Positions 16,992-25,558 of a stretch of DNA of 64,000 nucleotides are shown piece by piece (within the stretch, counting starts at the first letter, position 1; every line of letters starts with the position of its first letter). The DNA comes from Pseudomonas typographi (GTDB taxonomy: Bacteria > Pseudomonadota > Gammaproteobacteria > Pseudomonadales > Pseudomonadaceae). The notes beneath the pieces are model-generated. The model had not been told where the DNA came from. It saw only the letters and a program-made list of their open reading frames with translations, and ran no database searches. The stretch is from contig NZ_JAAOCA010000007.1 of NCBI RefSeq assembly GCF_014694385.1, positions 1-64,000 of the forward strand, given 5' to 3'. The translations under genes and the position numbers were made by a program.

Positions 16992-19093
16992 AAGGGCGCT
17001 CCATCCAGGCCATACGGTGGTTGTTCTTCATGCTGGTCAGGCTCGTGGACCATTTCCACCCCCGGCAGCAAGGCCAGGCGCAGGCCGCTCAGGGCCAACA
17101 GCAATTGCACGCGTGCAGGCTCGGCGTTGGGCGCCTCGCTGGTTTGGCTGTTGAGCGCGCGGCGCGCGCGGTCCATGGTCATCAGGGTATTCATCGGCGC
17201 GCTCACGCGCCGGCGTGCTTTCAGGCAAGCCTTGAAGTAGGTGGCCACTTCGGCCACCACTTGGTCCAGCAAGGCGCGCGGGCCCGGCGCTACGCGGGGT
17301 GCATAGGCAAGGATATCGAGCAGGTTCAGCGCCACCCGCACATCGCGCAAGGCGGCACCGGTGTCTTGGCCCATATTGGCCAGGCGCGGCAGTACCTGCA
17401 TCATCCGGTCGAGCATGCGCGAGGCTTTGCGGCGGTGTTCGCTGAGCGTGCCCGCTTCGCCCAGCGTCACGATTTCGCGCCAGCTCAAGCGGGTGAGCCG
17501 GCTTGCGGCCAGCTCGGTGCCGAATGGGCGCACGATCAGTGTCCAACAGAAGGCGAACAGCAAGCCCACCGGCCCGGCGATGTTCGAATTGATGAAGTTC
17601 ATGAAGTTGGCATCGTACTCGCCCTGGATACTGATGAACGACGCGGTGTTGACGATGGTCAGCAAGGTGCCCAGGTAAAACCGCGGTTGCACGGTCAACG
17701 CACCGATGGGAATGAACGGCACGGCAAAGGCCAACACCAGCATGGGGAAGTCATGCAGGTTGGGCAGCACCACGAATAGGTACAGGCTCGACAGCACCAC
17801 CGCCACCGACGTCCAGAAAAAGAAGCGGTAGATCTGCGGCGCGGGGTCGTCCATGGCCGCGAAGAAACTGCACGACACCGCCGCCAGGATTACCGCGCTG
17901 CCGCCGTCGGCCCAACCCGATTCAATCCAGATGGCCGAGGCCACGATGATCGCGCTGACCGAGATCAACGAGGAATACAGCATCATGCCGTGGTCGAAGG
18001 TCGGCCGCAGGCGCCCCAGGCGCCAATGGCGGTACACCGCGCGCCAGGGGGCACGGCTTTCGCTGCGAATCAGTTCGTGCAGGCTGCGCATGTCTTGCCA
18101 AAGGTCAATCAATTCACCCAGGCGGTACAGGGCATTGGCGAACAGCAGCTCACGGCGGTCCTCCAACGCGGCGTCATCGGGCCTTAAGCGGTCCAGGTGT
18201 GCATGCAAGTCTTGCCACGGGCCGATGCGCGCCTGCACCATGCTGCCCGCCAGCCATTCACGGGTATGTTCTAGCAGCGGGTTGAAGCGCTTCACCAGCT
18301 CGGGTGTGCGCCGCTCCAGGGCCACCAGGGCGTCGTCCAGGGCGTCGATCACCGGCAGCAGGTGGATCATCCGCCCGCGCAATTCCAGGGTGTTGCGCAT
18401 GTAGTGCGGGGTGGCGCCTTCGTGGGGCAGTTGGCCGATCATCTGCTCCAGGCCATTGAAATTGACGACCGTGGAGGCGCGTAGCGGCCCGACTTCTTCG
18501 GCGCTGACCGAGCGGGTGAGGTAGCGCAGCGCGTAGGTGCTGGCCTCGTTGAACCACTTATCGTGGGCACCCATCACCGCCATGGACAGCCGGCGCGGCC
18601 AGAAAACAGCCCCGATCACGGCCGCGCAAACGATGCCGATGAAGATCTCCTGCGTGCGTGAAGACGCGACATCGAACACCCCCGTGGGGTTGTCCACTAC
18701 CGGCAGGGCAATCAATGGCAAGGTGTAACCGGCCAGCATCAAGGCGTAGAAGTTGGCAGTGCGCAGGTGCATCGACAAGTACAGCAGCGTGCCGGTCCAC
18801 AACGCGATCACGATGGCCAGCAAGTAGGGCGTTTGCACGAACAGCGGCACGAACAGCACCGCCGCGCAGCTTCCCACGAAAGTACCGACCAACCGGTACA
18901 CCGCCTTGGAGCTGGTGGGCCCCACGAACGGGCTGGAGACGATGTACACGGTTGCCATGGCCCAATACGGGCGGGGCATTTCCAGCTTCATGGCAATCCA
19001 CAGGGCGAGCATGGATGCAGTGAAGGTGCGCAGGCCATACCACCAGTCTTGGGCTGGCGGTACGTCGCTGAAAAAACCGTTCAGTTTGCCCAT
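16988..19093 (-). CDS. FUSC-family inner-membrane exporter (AaeB-like)
   Basis: A 701-aa protein with two blocks of membrane helices, each followed by a cytoplasmic region. The N-terminal block runs from WWYGLRTFTASMLALWIAM to GAVFWPRRL; the second from MMLYSSLISVSAIIVASAIW to GPVGLLFAFCWTLIVRPFG. AaeB relatives export aromatic carboxylic acids. The start at 19093 overlaps the upstream MarR gene by 13 bp. Longer starts in this frame run inside the MarR gene and are rejected. The operon context supports a tripartite drug or organic-acid pump. Confidence 0.9.
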   Translation of the reverse strand: MGKLNGFFSDVPPAQDWWYGLRTFTASMLALWIAMKLEMPRPYWAMATVYIVSSPFVGPTSSKAVYRLVGTFVGSCAAVLFVPLFVQTPYLLAIVIALWTGTLLYLSMHLRTANFYALMLAGYTLPLIALPVVDNPTGVFDVASSRTQEIFIGIVCAAVIGAVFWPRRLSMAVMGAHDKWFNEASTYALRYLTRSVSAEEVGPLRASTVVNFNGLEQMIGQLPHEGATPHYMRNTLELRGRMIHLLPVIDALDDALVALERRTPELVKRFNPLLEHTREWLAGSMVQARIGPWQDLHAHLDRLRPDDAALEDRRELLFANALYRLGELIDLWQDMRSLHELIRSESRAPWRAVYRHWRLGRLRPTFDHGMMLYSSLISVSAIIVASAIWIESGWADGGSAVILAAVSCSFFAAMDDPAPQIYRFFFWTSVAVVLSSLYLFVVLPNLHDFPMLVLAFAVPFIPIGALTVQPRFYLGTLLTIVNTASFISIQGEYDANFMNFINSNIAGPVGLLFAFCWTLIVRPFGTELAASRLTRLSWREIVTLGEAGTLSEHRRKASRMLDRMMQVLPRLANMGQDTGAALRDVRVALNLLDILAYAPRVAPGPRALLDQVVAEVATYFKACLKARRRVSAPMNTLMTMDRARRALNSQTSEAPNAEPARVQLLLALSGLRLALLPGVEMVHEPDQHEEQPPYGLDGAPL

Positions 19094-19536
19094 GTGCCAG
19101 GCCCATGGATGGCGGCGTCTTCGAAAGCCTGCAGCACGCGCTGGGTGGCTTCCAGGTCGGCCTTGTCGACCCCCTTGAACACATCCTTGCGCAAGCGCGC
19201 GAATTCGCCTTCGATCGCCTCGGCCAACTTGCGGCCCTCTGGGGTCAGGCTCAGAGCCTTGGCGCGGCGGTCGGTGCTGTCTTCGCTGCGTTGCACGTAA
19301 CCCTGGGTGCAGAGTTGGTCGAGCAGCCGTACCAGCGACGGGCTTTCCATCCCGGCAGCCTGTGCCACGGCCACCTGGCGCGCACCGTCGCCCAGGCGCA
19401 CGATCATCAACAAGGGCACGGCGCAGGCTTCGGAGATACCGTAGTTGGCCAAGGTGGTTTGGCAAATACGGCGCCAGTGCCGGCTAGCGGCTACGGCGCC
19501 GCTGGTGATGTTCTGCTGGAGCTTTTCGAGGTTCAT
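19081..19536 (-). CDS. MarR-family repressor heading the efflux operon
   Basis: A 151-aa regulator with the MarR winged helix: ARQVAVAQAAGMESPSLVRLLDQLCTQGYVQR followed by the wing DSTDRRAKALSLTPEGRKLAE. It is the first gene of the five-gene pump operon and probably represses it until an aromatic ligand binds. A short dyad (19559-19572) lies 23 bp before its start codon and may be its operator. Length and motif are normal. Confidence 0.9.
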   Translation of the reverse strand: MNLEKLQQNITSGAVAASRHWRRICQTTLANYGISEACAVPLLMIVRLGDGARQVAVAQAAGMESPSLVRLLDQLCTQGYVQRSEDSTDRRAKALSLTPEGRKLAEAIEGEFARLRKDVFKGVDKADLEATQRVLQAFEDAAIHGPGTWAN

Positions 19537-19558
19537 GGCAGGCTGGGGAAGGTATTCA

Positions 19559-19572
19559 TAGTTTGCTAACTA
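19559..19572. promoter_or_regulatory. Candidate MarR operator
   Basis: The dyad TAGTT-TGCT-AACTA lies between the marR start codon and the end of the upstream operon, in an AT-rich stretch. Its position and symmetry fit MarR autoregulation. A 12-of-14 match to the same sequence lies upstream of mdcA (62882-62895). Confidence 0.4.
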
Positions 19573-19674
19573 ATAATATCCTCTCAAGCCTGCCGCGAGT
19601 CAACCGGGCTGCGACGATTGCCACCGCTGCGCGGCGTGCGATCAGCCCGCCGCCATCACACGGCGCCGGGGTGA

Positions 19675-20523
19675 TTACCTGACCATTCCCCAGCGCTTCA
19701 CCGTGTAGCGCTCCAAGGTGTCGAACACCAGGTTCTCGACCAGCAAGCCGATCAAGATCACCACGGCCAATCCCGCGAACACTTTGTCGGTGTACAGCTC
19801 ATTGCGGTTCTGGAAGATATACCAACCCAGCCCACCCTTGCCGTTGGTCGCGCCGAACACCAGTTCCGCGGCGATCAGGGTGCGCCAGGCGAACGCCCAG
19901 CCGATCTTCAACCCCGACAAAATCGCTGGCAGTGCCGCCGGCACCAACACCAGCGCGACGAAGCGCAAACCGCGCAAGCCATAGTTGCGGCCCGCCATGC
20001 GCAACGTGTCGGACACCCCCATGAACCCGGCATAGGTGTTCAACGCCAGGGGCCACAACACCGAATGCACCAGCACGAAGATCAAGCTCTTTTCGCCCAA
20101 GCCGAACCACAGCAGTGCCAATGGCAGCAAGGCGATGGCCGGCAATGGGTTGAACATCGAGGTCAGGGTACCGAGCAAGTCGCGCCCAATCTGCGTGGAC
20201 ACCGCCAGGGTGGTCAGCACGAAAGCCAGGGCGATGCCCAGTAGGTAGCCCTTGAGCAGCACCCCTAAGGAGACTGCGACTTTTTCTGGCAATTCACCGT
20301 CCAGGGTGCTGCCCCACAGGGCCAGGGCGGTTTGGCTGAAGCTTGGCAACAGCAGGTCGTTACCTTGATAGCGGGCCAGCAGCTCCCAGGCCAAGGCCAG
20401 CACGATGAGGATCAGGCCCTTGCGTAGCCAGCCTTTTTGCCAAAGGCGCTGGCGCAGTGGGATGTTGCGTTCCAGGGGCACCGCCAGTAGCGGCTCCAGG
20501 TCGATTTCGAATTCTTGGCGCAT
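19675..20523 (-). CDS. ABC transporter permease, sulfonate/taurine type
   Basis: A 282-aa inner-membrane permease with about six helices and the BPD_transp_1 signature EAA loop (GRNYGLRGLRFVALVLVPAALPAILSGLKIGWAFAWRTLIAAEL). It is closest in style to TauC/SsuC. ATG at 20523 with AAGGGTG upstream is preferred to the start 21 nt earlier. It is last in the operon dioxygenase, binding protein, ATPase, permease. The gap to the ATPase stop is 29 nt. Confidence 0.88.
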   Translation of the reverse strand: MRQEFEIDLEPLLAVPLERNIPLRQRLWQKGWLRKGLILIVLALAWELLARYQGNDLLLPSFSQTALALWGSTLDGELPEKVAVSLGVLLKGYLLGIALAFVLTTLAVSTQIGRDLLGTLTSMFNPLPAIALLPLALLWFGLGEKSLIFVLVHSVLWPLALNTYAGFMGVSDTLRMAGRNYGLRGLRFVALVLVPAALPAILSGLKIGWAFAWRTLIAAELVFGATNGKGGLGWYIFQNRNELYTDKVFAGLAVVILIGLLVENLVFDTLERYTVKRWGMVR

Positions 20524-20552
20524 GTGTTCACCCTTGCTGTTCAATAGGCGCT

Positions 20553-21404
20553 TCAGTAAGAAAGCCGCACGTCGCTAAACGCCCAATCGGCGTTCGGCTC
20601 AGCGCTGGGCGCCTCGTCGAACAACAGTTGGTGGATACGCCGCGCCGAGGCCTGGAAGGCTTCGCCACCCAAACTGTGCAGGCCATAGTGGTGGCTGTGC
20701 ACTTCGGCGCGTACCCGCCCCGGGTGGGGAGAGAGCAACAGGATACGGTTGCCGACCACCAACGCCTCTTCGATCGAATGGGTGACGAACAGCAGGGTGA
20801 ACTTCACTTCTTGCCACAGCGCCAACAGTTCTTCTTGCATCTTGCGCCGGGTCAGCGCATCGAGCGCGGCGAAGGGCTCATCCATCAACAGGATTTTCGG
20901 TTGCATGGCCAGCGCCCGGGCGATAGCCACCCGGGCCTTCATGCCGCCGGAAAGCTGGTGCGGGTAGGCATCGGCAAAACGCTCAAGGCCCACTTTGGCC
21001 AGGTATTCCATGGCGCGGGCTTGGGCCTGTGCCTTGCCCACGGTGCGTGATGCGAGCAGCGGGAACATCACGTTTTGCTTAACGGTTTTCCAGGGCGGCA
21101 ACTGGTCGAATTCCTGGAACACCACAATGCGGTCCGGGCCGGGCCCAACCACGGGCCGGCCCTCCAGGTAAATGGTCCCTTCGCTGGGCTCAAGGAAGCC
21201 GGCCACGGCCTTGAGCAGGCTCGACTTGCCGCAGCCGGAAGGGCCCAGCAGCACGAAGCGGTCGCCGGGGTCGACTTCGAAGCCGACCTGGTGGGTGGCC
21301 CGCACCACGCTCTGGGCGGTGCGGTATTCCAAGCTCAAGCCTTGCACCTTGAGCAGTGCGGTATTGCTGGCCGTGTGGCCTTGCAAAGGCGCATTCATGG
21401 TCAA
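20553..21404 (-). CDS. ABC transporter ATPase, sulfonate/taurine type
   Basis: A 283-aa nucleotide-binding subunit. Walker A is GPSGCGKSS, the signature LSGGMKARVAIARAL, Walker B ILLMDEPFAALD, and the H-loop FVTHS. It resembles TauB/SsuB. The likely start is TTG at 21404, which directly follows the binding-protein stop and has AGGA 6 nt upstream; ATG at 21398 is the alternative (281 aa). Confidence 0.9.
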   Translation of the reverse strand: MTMNAPLQGHTASNTALLKVQGLSLEYRTAQSVVRATHQVGFEVDPGDRFVLLGPSGCGKSSLLKAVAGFLEPSEGTIYLEGRPVVGPGPDRIVVFQEFDQLPPWKTVKQNVMFPLLASRTVGKAQAQARAMEYLAKVGLERFADAYPHQLSGGMKARVAIARALAMQPKILLMDEPFAALDALTRRKMQEELLALWQEVKFTLLFVTHSIEEALVVGNRILLLSPHPGRVRAEVHSHHYGLHSLGGEAFQASARRIHQLLFDEAPSAEPNADWAFSDVRLSY

Positions 21405-22412
21405 TCAGCTTCCTTTCAGTGGCCGTGCGTCCTGGAAGAAGTAGTCCTGCCAGGAGGCGGGTTTGTTCTTGATCGCGCCAACGCGGTACATGAACTCCGC
21501 CAGTTTATAGGTACCTTTCGGGTCGATGCTGAACTCGTACTTGGGGTTGTCGAGGATCTTCAGCAGGTCTGCTTGGCTGACCTTGGCATGGGTTACGCGG
21601 ATATAGGTTTCGGCGGCGGCGGGCTTGTTGTGCTGGATGAAGTCTGCCGCCTCGGCCAACGCCTCGATGAAGGCGTGGTAGGTTTTAGGGTTGTCGTTGC
21701 GGAATTTCTCGGTGGCGAACAGCACCGTGGGGGAGTTCGGGCCGAGCAAGTCATAGGTGTCGAGCACCGTATGCACATTGGGGCTGGCGATTTCCTGTTC
21801 CTGGAACGGCGGGTTGGAGAAGTGCGCGTTAAGCTCGGTGCCGCCGCTGATCAACGCCGCGCTAGCATCGGGGTGCGGCACGGCGACAGTGTATTTGTCC
21901 AGGCGGTTGTAATCTTTGTCTCCCCATTGCTGCGCCGCGGCATACTGCAGAAAGCGCGACTGCACCGACACCGAAACGGCGGGCACGGCAATGCGGTCTT
22001 TCTCGGTGAAGTCGGCGATGGTCTTCACGTTCGGGTTGTTGCTCACCAACAGGTAGGGGAAGTTGCCGAGCGAGGCCACACCCTTGACGTTCTGCCGGCC
22101 ATGGGTGCGGTCCCAGATGGTCAGCAGTGGGCCGACGCCCGCGCCGGCGATGTCTACCGAGCCCGAGAGTAGCGCATCGTTCACCGCCGAGCCGCCCGAC
22201 AACTGCGTCCAATCGACCTTGATGTCCAGGCCATCGGCCTGGCCATGCTTCTCGATCAGGTGCTGGTCGCGCACCACATTGAGCAGCAGGTAAACGATGC
22301 CGAATTGCTCGGCGATACGGATCTGGCCTTCGGCTTGGGCCGCGGCCGGCGCGAGCAGCGCGCTGCCGGCCAGCCCGAGCGCTGCCGCCAGGCTACCGAT
22401 ACGTTTGAACAT
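21405..22412 (-). CDS. ABC transporter substrate-binding protein, TauA/SsuA type
   Basis: A 335-aa periplasmic binding protein. Its signal peptide is MFKRIGSLAAALGLAGSALL to AAAQA. The fold opens IRIAEQFGIVYLLLNVVRD and has the typical LSGGSAVNDALLSGSVDIAGAG, as in nitrate/sulfonate/taurine binding proteins. The start at 22412 follows GGAG by 8 nt. It is next to a TauD-like dioxygenase, so an alkylsulfonate or sulfate ester is the likely ligand. Confidence 0.9.
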   Translation of the reverse strand: MFKRIGSLAAALGLAGSALLAPAAAQAEGQIRIAEQFGIVYLLLNVVRDQHLIEKHGQADGLDIKVDWTQLSGGSAVNDALLSGSVDIAGAGVGPLLTIWDRTHGRQNVKGVASLGNFPYLLVSNNPNVKTIADFTEKDRIAVPAVSVSVQSRFLQYAAAQQWGDKDYNRLDKYTVAVPHPDASAALISGGTELNAHFSNPPFQEQEIASPNVHTVLDTYDLLGPNSPTVLFATEKFRNDNPKTYHAFIEALAEAADFIQHNKPAAAETYIRVTHAKVSQADLLKILDNPKYEFSIDPKGTYKLAEFMYRVGAIKNKPASWQDYFFQDARPLKGS

Positions 22413-22429
22413 GGCGAAACTCCTTCGAA

Positions 22430-23317
22430 TCAGAACGGGGCATCGCCCTGGATGGTGGTGCGATACAGTGTGCGGCGCAGGTGGGCCGGGCAGCCGGTGG
22501 CGAGGTGGATCACCGAGCGGTTGTCCCAGAACACCAAGTCGTGGGGTTGCCACCGGTGGCGGTAAATGTTTTGCGGCAGCACGCTGTAGCGATACAACTC
22601 GTTGAGGATGTGTTGGCTTTCATCTTCAGGCAGCCCGACGATATGGGTGGTGAACCCTTCGCTAACGAACAACGCCTGGCGCCCGGTTTCCGGGTGGGTG
22701 CGCACGATCGGGTGCTCCACTGCCTTGACCTGGGCAAGTTGCTCGGCGGTCAGGGTAGGGCGCTGGTAGCCGTCGAACTTCGGCTCGCTGTAGCGGGCCG
22801 TGTAGCAATGGGAGGCACGTTTTCCCTCGATGGCCTTGCGCAGTTCGGCCGGCAGCGCATCCAGCGCCTTGTGCATATCGGCGAACAGCGTGTCGCCGCC
22901 TTCGCTGGGTAGCTCTTGGGCGTGCAACATCGAGCCGAGGCTCGGCAGTTCTTTGTAAGACAAATCGGAGTGCCAGAATTTGCCGGCATCGCTTAGCCCA
23001 ATGTTCTGGCCGTTTTCCACCACATTGGACACAATCAGGATTTCCGGATGGCCAGGCAACAGGAACTGCTTGAGCACATGGATTTGCAGCTCGCCAAAAC
23101 GCCGGCTGAAGGCGATATGTTGCTCCGGCGTGATGCGTTGCTCGCGGAACACCACCACGTGATAATCCAGGTGAGCACGGTGGATACGGGCGAAATCAGC
23201 GTCGCCCAGCGGGCGTGCCAGGTCCAGGCCGATGATTTCAGCGCCGGTGCCGGCTTCCAGAGGGCGAATGTCGAACGACTGCGCGGCGGGCGCAGCGGGT
23301 TGGGCTGCCAGGGGCAT
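22430..23317 (-). CDS. TauD/TfdA-family 2-oxoglutarate-dependent dioxygenase
   Basis: A 295-aa Fe(II)/2-oxoglutarate dioxygenase. The iron site is His-x-Asp in FWHSDLSYKELPS plus the distal His in DNRSVIHLATG; the arginine for 2-oxoglutarate is in RRTLYRTTIQG. The family frees sulfite or sulfate from taurine, other sulfonates or alkyl sulfates. It is the first gene of the transporter operon, so uptake and cleavage are co-expressed, probably under sulfur limitation. The start at 23317 follows GGAG; the longer frame start is not supported. Confidence 0.9.
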   Translation of the reverse strand: MPLAAQPAAPAAQSFDIRPLEAGTGAEIIGLDLARPLGDADFARIHRAHLDYHVVVFREQRITPEQHIAFSRRFGELQIHVLKQFLLPGHPEILIVSNVVENGQNIGLSDAGKFWHSDLSYKELPSLGSMLHAQELPSEGGDTLFADMHKALDALPAELRKAIEGKRASHCYTARYSEPKFDGYQRPTLTAEQLAQVKAVEHPIVRTHPETGRQALFVSEGFTTHIVGLPEDESQHILNELYRYSVLPQNIYRHRWQPHDLVFWDNRSVIHLATGCPAHLRRTLYRTTIQGDAPF

Positions 23318-23658
23318 GGTGATTCTCCACGCAAGCGCGCCGAAGGGCGCGCGACGATTGGACACTCACGGGGTTGGCCCGTGTTGGTTCTTCTCGTGCG
23401 GTAGCCCGAGTGGGTCGGCGCGTCCGCAGCGCTGTTACTTTAAGTGAATAAAAAAATAAATTTAAATATCGTTAATGAATAACCATATTCATCACAGCAT
23501 GGCCAAGCGCGAGCCATAAGGCCCGCATCTACCGCCGGCGCATCGGCACGCCGGCGGAAGCTACCATTGCGCAACCCGGTTTAGCAGTACCACGTGGCCC
23601 GCGGCTGCCCTATGCTTCGGCCAAGGCAGCCGCCGTGTCGTTTACCGAGGGTTTTCTG
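23318..23658. other. 341-bp divergent region between the sulfonate operon and the 112-aa gene
   Basis: No gene. The stretch 23435-23495 is very AT-rich and holds the perfect dyad ATGAATA-ACCA-TATTCAT (23475-23492), a good candidate operator for the sulfonate operon (CysB or another LysR-type regulator would be expected). The rest shows nothing distinct. Confidence 0.5.
23475..23492. promoter_or_regulatory. Perfect 7-bp dyad in the sulfonate operon promoter region
   Basis: ATGAATA and TATTCAT are separated by four bases inside an A/T-rich block about 160 bp before the dioxygenase start. Its symmetry suggests a dimeric regulator; the identity of the regulator is not visible. Confidence 0.35.
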
Positions 23659-23997
23659 ATGTTTTACGTACAACGGGATGAGCTGGGCCGGTTGGCCCGG
23701 GTAGAGCCGGCCGCCTTTGCCGAGGCCAGCGAAACCCTGGCAGCGGACCACCACGAGATCCTTAGCTGGTTCTCCACCCAGGCCGCCGAGCGCAGCCTGG
23801 CACAACTCAAGCAAAGCGACCTGGAAATGATCCGGGTGCTGGACGATTTGATTCAACTGCTGGTGACCAAAGGGGTGATTCGCGTCACCGATTTGCCGGA
23901 CGCCGCCCAAGCCAAGTGGATAGACCGCAGCCAGGCGCGTGAAGCGCTCGGTGGGCTGAGCCAGTTGCTCAATGACGATGAGCCACCGCTGATCTAG
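23659..23997 (+). CDS. Small conserved protein annotated in Pseudomonas as tryptophan synthase beta-like
   Basis: A 112-aa acidic, mostly helical protein beginning MFYVQRDELGRLARVEPAAF, with SDLEMIRVLDDLIQLLVTKGVIRVTDLPDAAQ in the middle. Pseudomonads carry this family under the odd name tryptophan synthase subunit beta-like, but no PLP-enzyme fold is visible at this length. The start at 23659 follows GAGG by 8 nt. It is convergent with the GTPase gene. Function unknown. Confidence 0.75.
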   Translation: MFYVQRDELGRLARVEPAAFAEASETLAADHHEILSWFSTQAAERSLAQLKQSDLEMIRVLDDLIQLLVTKGVIRVTDLPDAAQAKWIDRSQAREALGGLSQLLNDDEPPLI

Positions 23998-24016
23998 TGT
24001 GTGGCCATGGCCGGGG

Positions 24017-25558
24017 TTATTTCAACAGCCCGAACAACCCCACCGCCGCGTTGCGCACGCGGTCCATCTCCCGCCCGATCGAAAAGTCTCCGGCTTCACG
24101 GCGGCGGCGGTTCAGTTGCACGTTCACTGCCTGGGCGTATTGCTCCTGCAGGCGGCTGCGCAGGCCATCGAGGTTGAACGGCACCCGGCCGCCGGGTAGC
24201 GCCAGCGGAACGAGTTCGGCCATGCCCAACAGTTGCTGGTTGTAGGCCAATGCGTCGGCGACGGCTTTCGCCGCTTGGCTGCCATCACCCAGGGCGAAAT
24301 GCTCTGGCCAACTGCCACTGGGCACTAGCCGGTCTACCTGGTTGAGCACCCCGAGCAGTATTGGCGGTTGATGGTCAATGTTCTTCGGCTGCGCGAACCA
24401 GGCATCCAACTGCTGGCGAAATTGCGTGTCCAGTGCCCGGGCGGGTTGGTTGGCTTTGAGCAGCCAAAGCACCAGGTCGCACTGGCGCACCTGTTCGAAG
24501 AGCAATTCCCGCACCTTTTGGCTGCCGTCCAGCCCAGGTAAGTCGACCAGGCGCAGGTCGGGGGCACCTTCGACGCTGCATTCATACACGGTCACGCCGT
24601 CGGTGGCAGGTAACGCGCTTACTTCGGCGCGCAGGCCAGCGGTCAGGGCATTGACCAGCGAAGACTTACCCGCGCCCACCTGCCCGAGCAAGCCGATGCG
24701 TACCGGGTCCAGGGCGGGGGCTTTGCGTTGCTGGTCCTCCACGGTGGCCTTGGCCGGCTGTAGTTGGTCGTCGTCTACCCGTAGGTGCCCGCCATAGAGG
24801 TCGATCGCCGCGCGCAGTACTTCCAGCAGCAACAGGTATTTCAAGCGGTTCTGCAGTTCGTCGGAAAGGCCGCTGAACACTTCGCCGCGCAGTTGCGTCA
24901 GCACCTCGGCGAGCACCCCCTGGGGCGAAAACAGCCGCAAGGTGCGGTAACCGTTGAACAGCTTCATTGCCAGTGGGCCGTAACGCTCGACCTGCTCATT
25001 CAGCGCCATCAACGTCGATAGCCGAATATGCTCGACCCCGGGCACATGGGCTTTGATCACGCTGCGGTAGCGGCGGCTGACCTGTTCGGTAATGGCCAGC
25101 AGCTCCGGCGCGGTGAACGCCCAGTGGGCGTTACGCGCGTTGGCGTTGTAGCGCGCGGCCACGGTGCGAATCACTACCAGGGCATGGGCCGGTAACGCCT
25201 GCCAGGCGGGCTGCTGCTTGAGCAATTCAGCAATGCCCGGCAGGTTGTCGCGCTGGATGTCGCGATCCCGTTCACGCCAGTAGCTGGGCACTTTGGGGCT
25301 GGCTTGGAGTGCATGCTCCACGGCTGGGCCCATGCTTTGGGCCAGCCTGCGCCGGGCCAGCAGCAAGCCGGCGCTGGCCAGCAGCGTGCACACCAGCAGG
25401 ATCGCGATGAACGCCAGCAGGTGGCCGTCGCGGAAAATGCTGTACAGCCCAAAGCCTGCCAATACCAGCACCGGTACCAACAGCGTGAGCAGCGCATAGG
25501 GTATGGCGCGGTCAGAGAGCCGGGCGATCACGCCCACCGCGCTAATGGCTCTTTTCAT
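24017..25558 (-). CDS. Membrane-associated GTPase (second of a pair)
   Basis: A 513-aa protein. Two membrane helices lie near the N-terminus (IPYALLTLLVPVLVLAGFGLYS; LLAFIAILLVCTLLASAGLLLA), a long helical region follows, then a GTPase domain at about 280-480 with GQVGAGKSSLVNAL (G1), DLPGLDGS (G3) and NQVD (G4, NKxD-like). It belongs to the YfjP-like 50S-binding/Era-type GTPases. ATG 25558 is chosen; the gene overlaps the preceding GTPase gene by 17 bp. Function unknown; possibly envelope stress or membrane remodelling. Confidence 0.75.
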   Translation of the reverse strand: MKRAISAVGVIARLSDRAIPYALLTLLVPVLVLAGFGLYSIFRDGHLLAFIAILLVCTLLASAGLLLARRRLAQSMGPAVEHALQASPKVPSYWRERDRDIQRDNLPGIAELLKQQPAWQALPAHALVVIRTVAARYNANARNAHWAFTAPELLAITEQVSRRYRSVIKAHVPGVEHIRLSTLMALNEQVERYGPLAMKLFNGYRTLRLFSPQGVLAEVLTQLRGEVFSGLSDELQNRLKYLLLLEVLRAAIDLYGGHLRVDDDQLQPAKATVEDQQRKAPALDPVRIGLLGQVGAGKSSLVNALTAGLRAEVSALPATDGVTVYECSVEGAPDLRLVDLPGLDGSQKVRELLFEQVRQCDLVLWLLKANQPARALDTQFRQQLDAWFAQPKNIDHQPPILLGVLNQVDRLVPSGSWPEHFALGDGSQAAKAVADALAYNQQLLGMAELVPLALPGGRVPFNLDGLRSRLQEQYAQAVNVQLNRRRREAGDFSIGREMDRVRNAAVGLFGLLK

